From an uncultured Saprospiraceae bacterium (GTDB lineage: Bacteria > Bacteroidota > Bacteroidia > Chitinophagales > Saprospiraceae), in NCBI GenBank assembly GCA_938002705.1, contig CALLAG010000432.1, positions 1-5,168 of the forward strand: a DNA stretch of 5,168 nucleotides, written 5' to 3'. Under the pieces are notes generated by a model that ran no database searches, was not told where the DNA came from, and was given only the letters and a program-made list of their open reading frames with translations. Of the stretch, positions 1 to 5,168 are shown in pieces. The translations under genes were made by a program, and so were the position numbers. Position 1 is the stretch's first letter, and the number at the start of each line of letters is the position of its first letter.

Positions 1-1712
1 TGATAATATCTGTGATAACTCTTAGCTAATGTGTAGCTGTAGTTAGCGATTACAGAAGGATCATACTTATCCATTGCTTCCTTGATAAGGTCTGGGTACG
101 TCTGCATAGCAGCGATAAGGTTTTTCTCTTGGTCTGCGATGGGTCCATCGTAACCATCTATAGAATACTCCCCTTCTACTCTACGCATGATAGACTGTAT
201 TCTTACATAAGCATTTTGGATATAAGGTCCAGTTGTACCCTGCATATCCATCGACTCTGTAGGATTGTAAGTCATACGCTTACGAGGATTTATTTTTAGT
301 ATAAAATACTTGAGTGCTGCCAGTCCTACTTTAGTATATATCGCATTCTTCTCATCATCGGTGAGTCCTTCTATCCCTCCTCTCTCCATTGCTGATTCTT
401 GAGCAGTCGTGATTACTTCTTCCATGATGTTATCAGCATCTACGACAGTCCCTTCTCTGGACTTCATCTTACCAGTAGTCAGATCTACCATTCCATAAGA
501 AAGGTGGTATAGGTTCTCAGCGTAAGGTTCTCCTAATTTCTTAAGTACTTTAAAGAGTACCTGGAAGTGATAATCTTGCTCATCACCGACAACGTAGGCC
601 ATATTATCAAACCCATACTTCTGATACCTGACCTGAGCAGTACCTAAGTCCTGAGTCATATATACAGATGTCCCATCACTACGCAGAAGAATCTTATGAT
701 CCATGCCTTCGTCCTCCAGATCTACCCATATACTCCCATCATCTTTCTTATAGAAAATTCCTTTCTCGAGACCTTCTTCTACAAGATCCTTACCCAGTAG
801 ATAGGTATCTGATTCATACACGATATCATCGAATGATACGCCTAATTGCTTGTACGTAACATTGAATCCATCATAGACCCAGCCATTCATCGTCTTCCAT
901 AGGTCCTTCGTCTCCTTGTCGCCATCCTCCCATGCCAGTAGCATTTTTCTGGCTTCTTGGCCTATAGCACTGTGTATGTTGAAATAGGTGTTTTTATATC
1001 TTTTGTAAAATGTCACTTCGTCTTCTCCTCCTTTCGCTTCCTTGGACATTATCGACTTACCAGCATCTGATGCTTGCCATTCTTTATATTCAACTTGGAA
1101 TTGCTTCTCAAATTCTACATAATAGTCACCTACGAAATGATCGCCTTTGACACCCTTAGATTCAGGTGTTGCACCATTACCGAACTTCTGCCATGCCAGC
1201 ATACTCTTACATATCGCAATACCACGATCATTGATCACCTTAGTCTTGACAACATCATATCCTGCTGCAGCTGCTATCTGTGACATAGACCATCCTAATA
1301 GGATGTTCCTGATATGACCTAAGTGTAGCGGCTTATTTGTATTAGGAGAAGAGTATTCTATAAGGATTTTCTTACCATTAGACTCTGCCTGACCATATTG
1401 TTTGCTTTCACCTATGTGCCCTAATGCCTTTAACCAGAGGTCATTAGCTATCGACATATTAAGAAAACCTTGTACCACATTATAAGCCGTTATCTCTTCA
1501 GAGCTGTCTACTAATGCCTTACCTATAGCATCAGCTATATCCTGAGGCTTCTGCCTTAGCTTCTTAACTAAAGGAAATACGACGAAAGTATACTCACCTT
1601 CAAACTCCTTCTTAGTAGGATTAATAAGCAATTCTGAAGCTGACAGATCATAATCAAAAGATGACTTAACTGCTTCTCTTATACGTGATTGCAATATGTG
1701 TACGATATCCAT
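1..1712 (-). CDS. argS: Arginyl-tRNA synthetase (class I), C-terminus cut by window edge
   Basis: Cytoplasmic enzyme that charges tRNA-Arg with arginine using ATP. Reading from the ATG at 1712 gives 570 uninterrupted codons that run off the left edge. An N-terminal tRNA-recognition domain (about residues 1-110) is followed by the catalytic core. The HIGH signature is HLGH at 130-133, within PNTNKPLHLGHIRN. The KMSKS-equivalent is KMKSREG at 414-420, the form I associate with Bacteroidota. GTTGPYIQNAYVRIQSI (491-507) opens the C-terminal DALR anticodon-binding domain, and the last visible residues (LAKSYHRYYH) are close to the usual end. Family members are roughly 590-600 residues, so some 20-30 are probably missing. 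About residues 201-253 form a longer central segment than I expect. The start is the first ATG after upstream in-frame stops and lacks a Shine-Dalgarno. The gene lies 45 bp downstream of rsmD on the same strand. Identification is very secure. Confidence 0.97.
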   Translation of the reverse strand, partial: MDIVHILQSRIREAVKSSFDYDLSASELLINPTKKEFEGEYTFVVFPLVKKLRQKPQDIADAIGKALVDSSEEITAYNVVQGFLNMSIANDLWLKALGHIGESKQYGQAESNGKKILIEYSSPNTNKPLHLGHIRNILLGWSMSQIAAAAGYDVVKTKVINDRGIAICKSMLAWQKFGNGATPESKGVKGDHFVGDYYVEFEKQFQVEYKEWQASDAGKSIMSKEAKGGEDEVTFYKRYKNTYFNIHSAIGQEARKMLLAWEDGDKETKDLWKTMNGWVYDGFNVTYKQLGVSFDDIVYESDTYLLGKDLVEEGLEKGIFYKKDDGSIWVDLEDEGMDHKILLRSDGTSVYMTQDLGTAQVRYQKYGFDNMAYVVGDEQDYHFQVLFKVLKKLGEPYAENLYHLSYGMVDLTTGKMKSREGTVVDADNIMEEVITTAQESAMERGGIEGLTDDEKNAIYTKVGLAALKYFILKINPRKRMTYNPTESMDMQGTTGPYIQNAYVRIQSIMRRVEGEYSIDGYDGPIADQEKNLIAAMQTYPDLIKEAMDKYDPSVIANYSYTLAKSYHRYY

Positions 1713-1737
1713 AATGTGTTTATAGAATAATAAAAAT

Positions 1738-1745
1738 CAAAAATA
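1738..1745 (-). promoter_or_regulatory. Candidate Bacteroidota -7 element for argS
   Basis: On the minus strand this reads TATTTTTG, a full match to the Bacteroidota primary-sigma -7 consensus TAnnTTTG. It ends 25 bp before the argS ATG, which would leave a short A/T-rich leader. The -33 element is poor: a TTTC lies 16 bp upstream instead of TTTG at the usual spacing, and it sits inside the end of rsmD. Chance matches are expected in AT-rich DNA. argS may simply be read through from the upstream genes, with this as an additional promoter. Confidence 0.3.
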
Positions 1746-1757
1746 GGGCTATTAGGA

Positions 1758-2300
1758 CTAAGAAACGCTGAAGAAGCTAAAGAAAGTCTCTCCATAGTTC
1801 CTCTGATCTACTAATTGGGGATGCTTCTTAAGATGTACATGTGGGTTATGTTCGAGGACCAATAAGCCGTCAGGAGCTATCATCTCAGCTTCGATGATGA
1901 GATCAGGGATCTCAGCTATATTCTTAAGTGGGTACGGAGGTCCTGCAAATATATAGTCAAACTTCTGATCACAGTTCTTGATATACTTGAATACGTCCAT
2001 CGTATGGACTTTAAGCTTATCCTTGATATTAAGCTTCTCTTTCATCAATTCTACAAAAGCTACAGCTGGCCTGTGCTTATCTACATATGTCGCATCCTCA
2101 CAACCTCGGCTTATGCATTCGTAGCAATGACTTCCTGTACCTCCAAATAGATCAAGAAACTTGACTTCTTCGAAATCGATCTTATTATTTAATATATTGT
2201 ACAGACCTTCTTTGGCAATATCTGTAGTGGGTCTAGTAGGCCACTTGTTAGCAGGTGGGGTAAATCTGTGTCCACTAAATTCTCCGCCTATTATACGCAT
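1758..2300 (-). CDS. rsmD: 16S rRNA (guanine-N2)-methyltransferase RsmD
   Basis: SAM-dependent methyltransferase of the RsmD family, which makes m2G966 (E. coli numbering) in 16S rRNA during small-subunit assembly. The protein has 180 residues, normal for the family. Visible signatures are the N-terminal MRIIGGEFSGHRF, RPTTD at 23-27, SAM-binding motif I LDLFGGTGS at 49-57 followed by E61, and the catalytic-loop motif IV at 120-123. The C-terminal LEHNP at 149-153 and QRNYGETFFSFF are typical of Bacteroidota versions. Two points are odd. Motif IV reads GPPY, where most members have DPPY/DPPF. Motif I is followed by a cysteine-rich stretch (C59, C62, C67). The ATG overlaps the last 10 bp of the upstream DUF3822 gene, which suggests translational coupling. 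The family assignment is secure; whether activity is normal with G120 is open. Confidence 0.93.
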   Translation of the reverse strand: MRIIGGEFSGHRFTPPANKWPTRPTTDIAKEGLYNILNNKIDFEEVKFLDLFGGTGSHCYECISRGCEDATYVDKHRPAVAFVELMKEKLNIKDKLKVHTMDVFKYIKNCDQKFDYIFAGPPYPLKNIAEIPDLIIEAEMIAPDGLLVLEHNPHVHLKKHPQLVDQRNYGETFFSFFSVS

Positions 2301-3085
2301 GACTTACATAAGTATAGGTCATAATAATGTTGCTTAGCGATCTCGTTAGATGGAGGCAGACTAAGGTTGTCGTCTACTAATACGATATTCTTTATATAAG
2401 CACTAAGCAATCTCATTAGTGATGAATCTTTAGTTATATAACCACCGATATGCACTGCATCCTTATGAGGGTGAAGACCAAAGTGCTCTAATACTAATAG
2501 GATATAATAAAGATAATCCTCGGCTTGCTCACAGTGATACTGGTTATATAACTGGAACTTACCGTCCTTAGCATAGCAGATATGGATCTTAGACTCATCG
2601 ATGTAGCAAATGACTTCAGCATCTACAAGAAATGTATAGCTGGCAAGTGCTGTAGAGATATGTGCTGTCTTAAATGTAAGATCAGAGGCTTGCAGTACCT
2701 TCATTATGGACTTATCCATATAGTGTAATGTACTTATCTCTTCTCTCAGAAAATCATCGATATCTTTCTTAGATGACTTACGTTTAGATACATCATAGAC
2801 ACCATCAAAGTAATCACTGTAGTATTTCTTCTCGTAATCTTCTCTCGGCAGATGTACATACGGCTTGACCGTGGACATCACTCTCGCTATCTTAAACTTA
2901 TACGTCTTATTGAGAATTTTGAGAAGTTTTCCGAAATTGGATATAGAATGACTGTCCGACTTGACTAATGTCTCATCGAGATCCCAAAGTCCATAAAAAA
3001 AACTGTCTGGATATAGTACCACAGACAGCTCTTTTATATTCTTTATATTATCTATTTCATCAAATGCGATATCTAATTTTACCAA
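2291..3085 (-). CDS. DUF3822 family protein, uncharacterised
   Basis: A 264-residue protein with no signal peptide or membrane segment. It matches my memory of DUF3822, a Bacteroidota family usually found next to rsmD. The opening KLDIAFDE, the central block TALASYTFLVDAEVICYI (145-162), the YNQYHCEQAEDYLYYILL block (180-197) and HIGGYITKDSSLMRLL (212-227) fit the family. I recall that a structural-genomics structure of a relative was described as having an actin-like ATPase fold; the alternating hydrophobic strands at 150-180 are compatible, but no nucleotide-binding motif is evident. The start is TTG at 3085, overlapping the upstream gene's stop (TTGGTAA). An in-frame TAA lies 16 codons further upstream with no ATG or GTG between, and the first internal ATG is at residue 70, which would delete conserved sequence. 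Biochemical function is unknown. Confidence 0.85.
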   Translation of the reverse strand: MVKLDIAFDEIDNIKNIKELSVVLYPDSFFYGLWDLDETLVKSDSHSISNFGKLLKILNKTYKFKIARVMSTVKPYVHLPREDYEKKYYSDYFDGVYDVSKRKSSKKDIDDFLREEISTLHYMDKSIMKVLQASDLTFKTAHISTALASYTFLVDAEVICYIDESKIHICYAKDGKFQLYNQYHCEQAEDYLYYILLVLEHFGLHPHKDAVHIGGYITKDSSLMRLLSAYIKNIVLVDDNLSLPPSNEIAKQHYYDLYLCKSCV

Positions 3086-3651
3086 TTTCCAGAAAGGTTT
3101 GGTGAACTCATATCTCCAAACTTTAACATCTTATCTGGATCATATGAATTATCATATTTAGAATACTTCTTACTGGCGAAAGGACCCATGAAGTTTTTGT
3201 ATCTCGTTCCTACTTGAGTTACGTTAACCAGCGTAGACTGGTATGTCAGTGTATCTGCCTCTATAGAAAACTTATCATTATCTGTGAATGGGATATGTGC
3301 TAAATCACTGATATCTAAGCCTACAGATTTGATAGAATCCATAGCAGAACGCTTAATTACAGTTTTGATAAATTTACTTGTAGGGTCATCAGGATCTCCT
3401 TCTACCTTAATGATACTAAAGCTGTCAGTCTGAAGAACATACTTAAGAGAATCAAAGCTATTAGCATATTTACCTGTAATATCCTTGTAGTATTCTTGAG
3501 CTTTTCTGATATCTTCTAGTTTCTTAATAACTTTAGTTTCTCTCGTCTCCAGTTCTTTCTGAAACTTGATAGGTTCCTGGATATTGAGAAAAAGCAAGTA
3601 CATCAAAAAGATGCTGGCTAAAAATAAAACTATGCTAATCACTGATTTCAT
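3079..3651 (-). CDS. Single-pass membrane protein, pilin-like N-terminal half, unknown function
   Basis: A 190-residue protein. Residues 4-23 form a hydrophobic transmembrane helix after MKS, followed by a charged helix (about 28-57, likely coiled) and the segment IRKAQEYYKDITGKYANSFDSL (48-69). That segment resembles the AYY...GKY...L region of type II pseudopilins such as GspG, but no prepilin-peptidase site (G-FTLxE) precedes the helix. The rest (about 70-190) is polar and ends in SPNLSGNW. I recall similar proteins of about 200 residues, unnamed, beside DUF3822 genes in Bacteroidota. The orientation expected is a short cytoplasmic N-terminus with a periplasmic C-terminal domain. It is the first gene of the minus-strand cluster and overlaps the DUF3822 start by 7 bp. 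The ATG at 3651 places the hydrophobic helix at the N-terminus as expected. It is a real gene on grounds of composition and context; function unknown. Confidence 0.8.
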   Translation of the reverse strand: MKSVISIVLFLASIFLMYLLFLNIQEPIKFQKELETRETKVIKKLEDIRKAQEYYKDITGKYANSFDSLKYVLQTDSFSIIKVEGDPDDPTSKFIKTVIKRSAMDSIKSVGLDISDLAHIPFTDNDKFSIEADTLTYQSTLVNVTQVGTRYKNFMGPFASKKYSKYDNSYDPDKMLKFGDMSSPNLSGNW

Positions 3652-3839
3652 TAGGTATATTGATTATGAGTGAGTAAAAGTCAATTGTATATAGTACTCA
3701 GACTAAGTTGTGAAGTAAATAATTTTTCACCAATTATCTTAATAGTTAGTGATATGTATTTAACAATAGATGCCAATTAATACAATTTTGGTGGTTTTGA
3801 GCTGATATTTTATCAATTTTACACCATAATCTACTTATC
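3652..3839. promoter_or_regulatory. Divergent intergenic region between the minus cluster and tsaD
   Basis: This 188-bp, strongly AT-rich stretch has gene starts on both sides, so it must hold the promoters for both. No perfect TAnnTTTG occurs on either strand. The best imperfect matches on the minus strand are TACAATTG (3682-3689), 30 bp ahead of the 3651 start, and TAAAATTG near 3815-3822. On the plus strand the nearest is TAATTTTT (3719-3726), with a near-miss TACAATTTTG at 3781-3790. None has a convincing -33 partner. A 6-bp inverted repeat and a degenerate direct repeat are also present. No Shine-Dalgarno precedes either start. I see no RNA gene or ORF here. Confidence 0.6.
3671..3700. 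repeat. Inverted repeat TGAGTA-N18-TACTCA
   Basis: Two perfect 6-bp arms (3671-3676 and 3695-3700) flank 18 bp that contain the palindrome CAATTG. The element lies 20-49 bp upstream of the membrane-protein start and covers the best candidate -7 element for that gene. It could be an operator or a hairpin in the leader. The arms are short enough to arise by chance. Confidence 0.3.
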
Positions 3840-4841
3840 ATGCCTATCAATATATTAGCTATAGAATCCTCATGTGATGATACATCAGCATCCATCATAT
3901 CAGACGGGAGAGTACTCAGTAATATCGTATCCGTGCAGACGGCTCATGCAGACTATGGAGGTGTCATTCCTGAGTTGGCCTCACGAGAGCATCAGCTGCA
4001 TATTGTCCCTGTCGTAGATCAGGCTATAGAAAAGGCGGGCATTAAGAAATCGGAGCTTTCTGCAATAGCATTTACCAGAGGTCCTGGTCTATTAGGTAGC
4101 CTCATCGTAGGTGTCAGCTTTGCCAAATCTATGGCTATGAGTCTCGACATTCCGCTGATAGATGTACACCATATGCATGCCCATGTGATGGCGCATTTTG
4201 CAGTTGAGGATGGACCTATATTTCCATTCCTCTGCCTTACTGTATCAGGTGGTCATACCCAGATAATCAAGGTCACTGATTATAACACGATGGAGATCCT
4301 CGGCCAGACGATGGATGATGCCGCAGGAGAAGCATTTGACAAGACGGGTAAGATGCTCGGACTGCCCTATCCTGCAGGTCCCATTATAGACAAATATGCC
4401 CAGCAAGGTGAGGCCAAATTTGAATTTCCTATCTCTAAGATTGATGAATTGAATTTTAGCTTCTCAGGATTAAAAACAGCCATTCTATACTTCCTGAGAG
4501 ATAACGTCAAGAAGGATTCAGATTTTATAAATAAAGAACTCAATAACATCTGTGCCTCAGTGCAGAAGACCATCGTAGATACCCTAATGATCAAGCTGAT
4601 TAAGGCCTCAGAAATGACTGGTATAACATCTATCGCTATTGCTGGCGGCGTATCTGCTAACTCTGAAATGCGTCAACGTCTCATAGATGAATCACAATCT
4701 CGTGGATGGTCACACTATATACCCGATTTCGAATACTGCAGAGATAATGCTGCAATGATAGGTATCTCAGCTTACTACAAGTATCTCAACAAAGAATTCT
4801 GTGGCCAAGATGTAAAGGCTGAGGCGAGATTGGTATTCTAA
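3840..4841 (+). CDS. tsaD: tRNA N6-adenosine threonylcarbamoyltransferase TsaD
   Basis: Catalytic subunit that transfers threonylcarbamoyl from TC-AMP (made by TsaC/Sua5) to A37 of ANN-decoding tRNAs, giving t6A; in bacteria it works with TsaB and TsaE in the cytoplasm. The 333-residue protein has normal family length and the full ASKHA-fold signature set: ILAIESSCDDT at 5-15, ELASREH at 45-51, TRGPGLLGSL at 79-88, the metal ligands H111 and H115 in HHMHAH (110-115), VSGGHT (135-140), GEAFDKTGKMLGLPYPAGP (163-181), FSFSGLKT (206-213), AGGVSAN (268-274) and CRDNAAMIG (300-308) with metal ligand D302. The ATG at 3840 puts IESSCDDT at the expected distance from the N-terminus. It is transcribed away from the minus-strand cluster, and its stop overlaps that of the convergent downstream gene. 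Confidence 0.98.
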   Translation: MPINILAIESSCDDTSASIISDGRVLSNIVSVQTAHADYGGVIPELASREHQLHIVPVVDQAIEKAGIKKSELSAIAFTRGPGLLGSLIVGVSFAKSMAMSLDIPLIDVHHMHAHVMAHFAVEDGPIFPFLCLTVSGGHTQIIKVTDYNTMEILGQTMDDAAGEAFDKTGKMLGLPYPAGPIIDKYAQQGEAKFEFPISKIDELNFSFSGLKTAILYFLRDNVKKDSDFINKELNNICASVQKTIVDTLMIKLIKASEMTGITSIAIAGGVSANSEMRQRLIDESQSRGWSHYIPDFEYCRDNAAMIGISAYYKYLNKEFCGQDVKAEARLVF

Positions 4842-5168
4842 GCTTGAGCGTCTAATATCTTCTTCTTAAGCACATCAAACTCTTCTTGAGTCAATGATCC
4901 GTTATCTTTCATTTTAGTTATAGATTCTAGCTGCGCTACGAAGTCCTTAGGCGGACTCTTTTTAGTTACAGTTGCAGTATCTATTTCTGTATCTACTACA
5001 TTCTCTGCAGCTTCATGTTGCTTTTTTACCTCTGGCTCCATATTCTTAGCCATCTGCTTGCCTTTCTCAAATTTCTCATCGTAGAACTTCTTGAGCCTAC
5101 TTGGATCAAAATCTAAAAACGTCCCTCCTGTCTCAAAATGCTTCTTGAAGACTTCTCCTAATGCATAT
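4838..5168 (-). CDS. SHOCT-domain protein, C-terminal 109 residues; N-terminus beyond window
   Basis: The reading frame is open from the right edge to TAG at 4838-4840, so only the C-terminal end is visible. The first ATG in view (5053) is probably internal: 38 in-frame codons upstream encode well-formed protein sequence (LGEVFKKHFETGGTFLDFDP and onward) with no stop. The visible part has a charged, probably helical segment (about 1-52), a Thr/Asp/Lys-rich linker (about 53-75) and a SHOCT-type domain at about 76-106, DFVAQLESITKMKDNGSLTQ followed by EEFDVLKKKIL. SHOCT is a short C-terminal domain found on many unrelated bacterial proteins and often attributed to oligomerisation. I do not recognise the N-terminal part, so the overall function is unknown. 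The gene converges on tsaD with a 4-bp overlap of stop codons. Confidence 0.75.
   Translation of the reverse strand, partial: YALGEVFKKHFETGGTFLDFDPSRLKKFYDEKFEKGKQMAKNMEPEVKKQHEAAENVVDTEIDTATVTKKSPPKDFVAQLESITKMKDNGSLTQEEFDVLKKKILDAQA

Noticed and set aside
668..859. Plus-strand open frame of 63 codons
   Set aside because: It lies wholly inside argS on the opposite strand, resembles no known protein and has a composition typical of an antisense shadow.
1074..1283. Plus-strand open frame of 69 codons with a hydrophobic start
   Set aside because: It is also antisense to the argS catalytic core; the hydrophobic stretch comes from the complement of Lys/Glu-rich codons.
1740..1753. Terminator-like palindrome AATAGCCCTATT followed by T5 between rsmD and argS (minus strand)
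   Set aside because: The stem is only 4 bp with an A/T-rich composition and a tiny loop, too weak for an intrinsic terminator. The T-run is better explained as part of the candidate -7 element.
3079..3651. Calling the membrane protein a true type II/IV pseudopilin
   Set aside because: It lacks the prepilin-peptidase cleavage motif and Glu5, and no secretion or pilus genes are nearby. Only the segment after the helix resembles pseudopilins.
4367..4594. Minus-strand open frame of 75 codons
   Set aside because: It is antisense to highly conserved tsaD sequence (PAGP to the SVQKT region), with no independent support.
1..5168. CRISPR arrays, insertion sequences, tRNA/rRNA genes, toxin-antitoxin or defence modules
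   Set aside because: I found no regular repeat arrays, transposase signatures, cloverleaf-like sequence or defence-gene motifs by reading. All large frames are accounted for by housekeeping or conserved unknown genes.

Overview
The window reads as a housekeeping segment of a Bacteroidota chromosome. The DNA is moderately AT-rich, and Shine-Dalgarno sequences are absent ahead of the starts I could inspect. A match to the Bacteroidota -7 promoter element (TAnnTTTG) lies just upstream of argS. Two of the proteins belong to families I know only from this phylum (DUF3822 and a small membrane-anchored protein). Details of the ArgRS, including a long central segment, suggest the Saprospiria/Chitinophagales side of the phylum. 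That placement is from memory and not proven.

Layout. Positions 1-3651 hold four minus-strand genes in a head-to-tail cluster, transcribed from right to left: a membrane-anchored protein of unknown function (3079-3651), a DUF3822 protein (2291-3085), the 16S rRNA methyltransferase RsmD (1758-2300), and arginyl-tRNA synthetase ArgS (1-1712, C-terminus beyond the left edge). The first three overlap by 7 and 10 bp and are probably translationally coupled. argS follows after 45 bp and may also have its own promoter. A 188-bp AT-rich divergent region (3652-3839) separates this cluster from tsaD (3840-4841, plus strand), which encodes the transferase of the tRNA t6A37 pathway. tsaD meets a convergent minus-strand gene (4838 to beyond the right edge) whose visible C-terminus is a SHOCT domain; their stop codons overlap.

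Function. Three of the six genes act in translation: tRNA charging (ArgS), rRNA modification (RsmD) and tRNA modification (TsaD). The two genes ahead of rsmD are uncharacterised. One looks like a single-pass, pilin-like membrane protein. The other belongs to a family that I recall has an actin-like ATPase fold. Together they are the most interesting part of the window, although probably a conserved phylum-wide module rather than a new accessory system. I see no mobile elements, CRISPR array, RNA gene, toxin-antitoxin pair or defence system.
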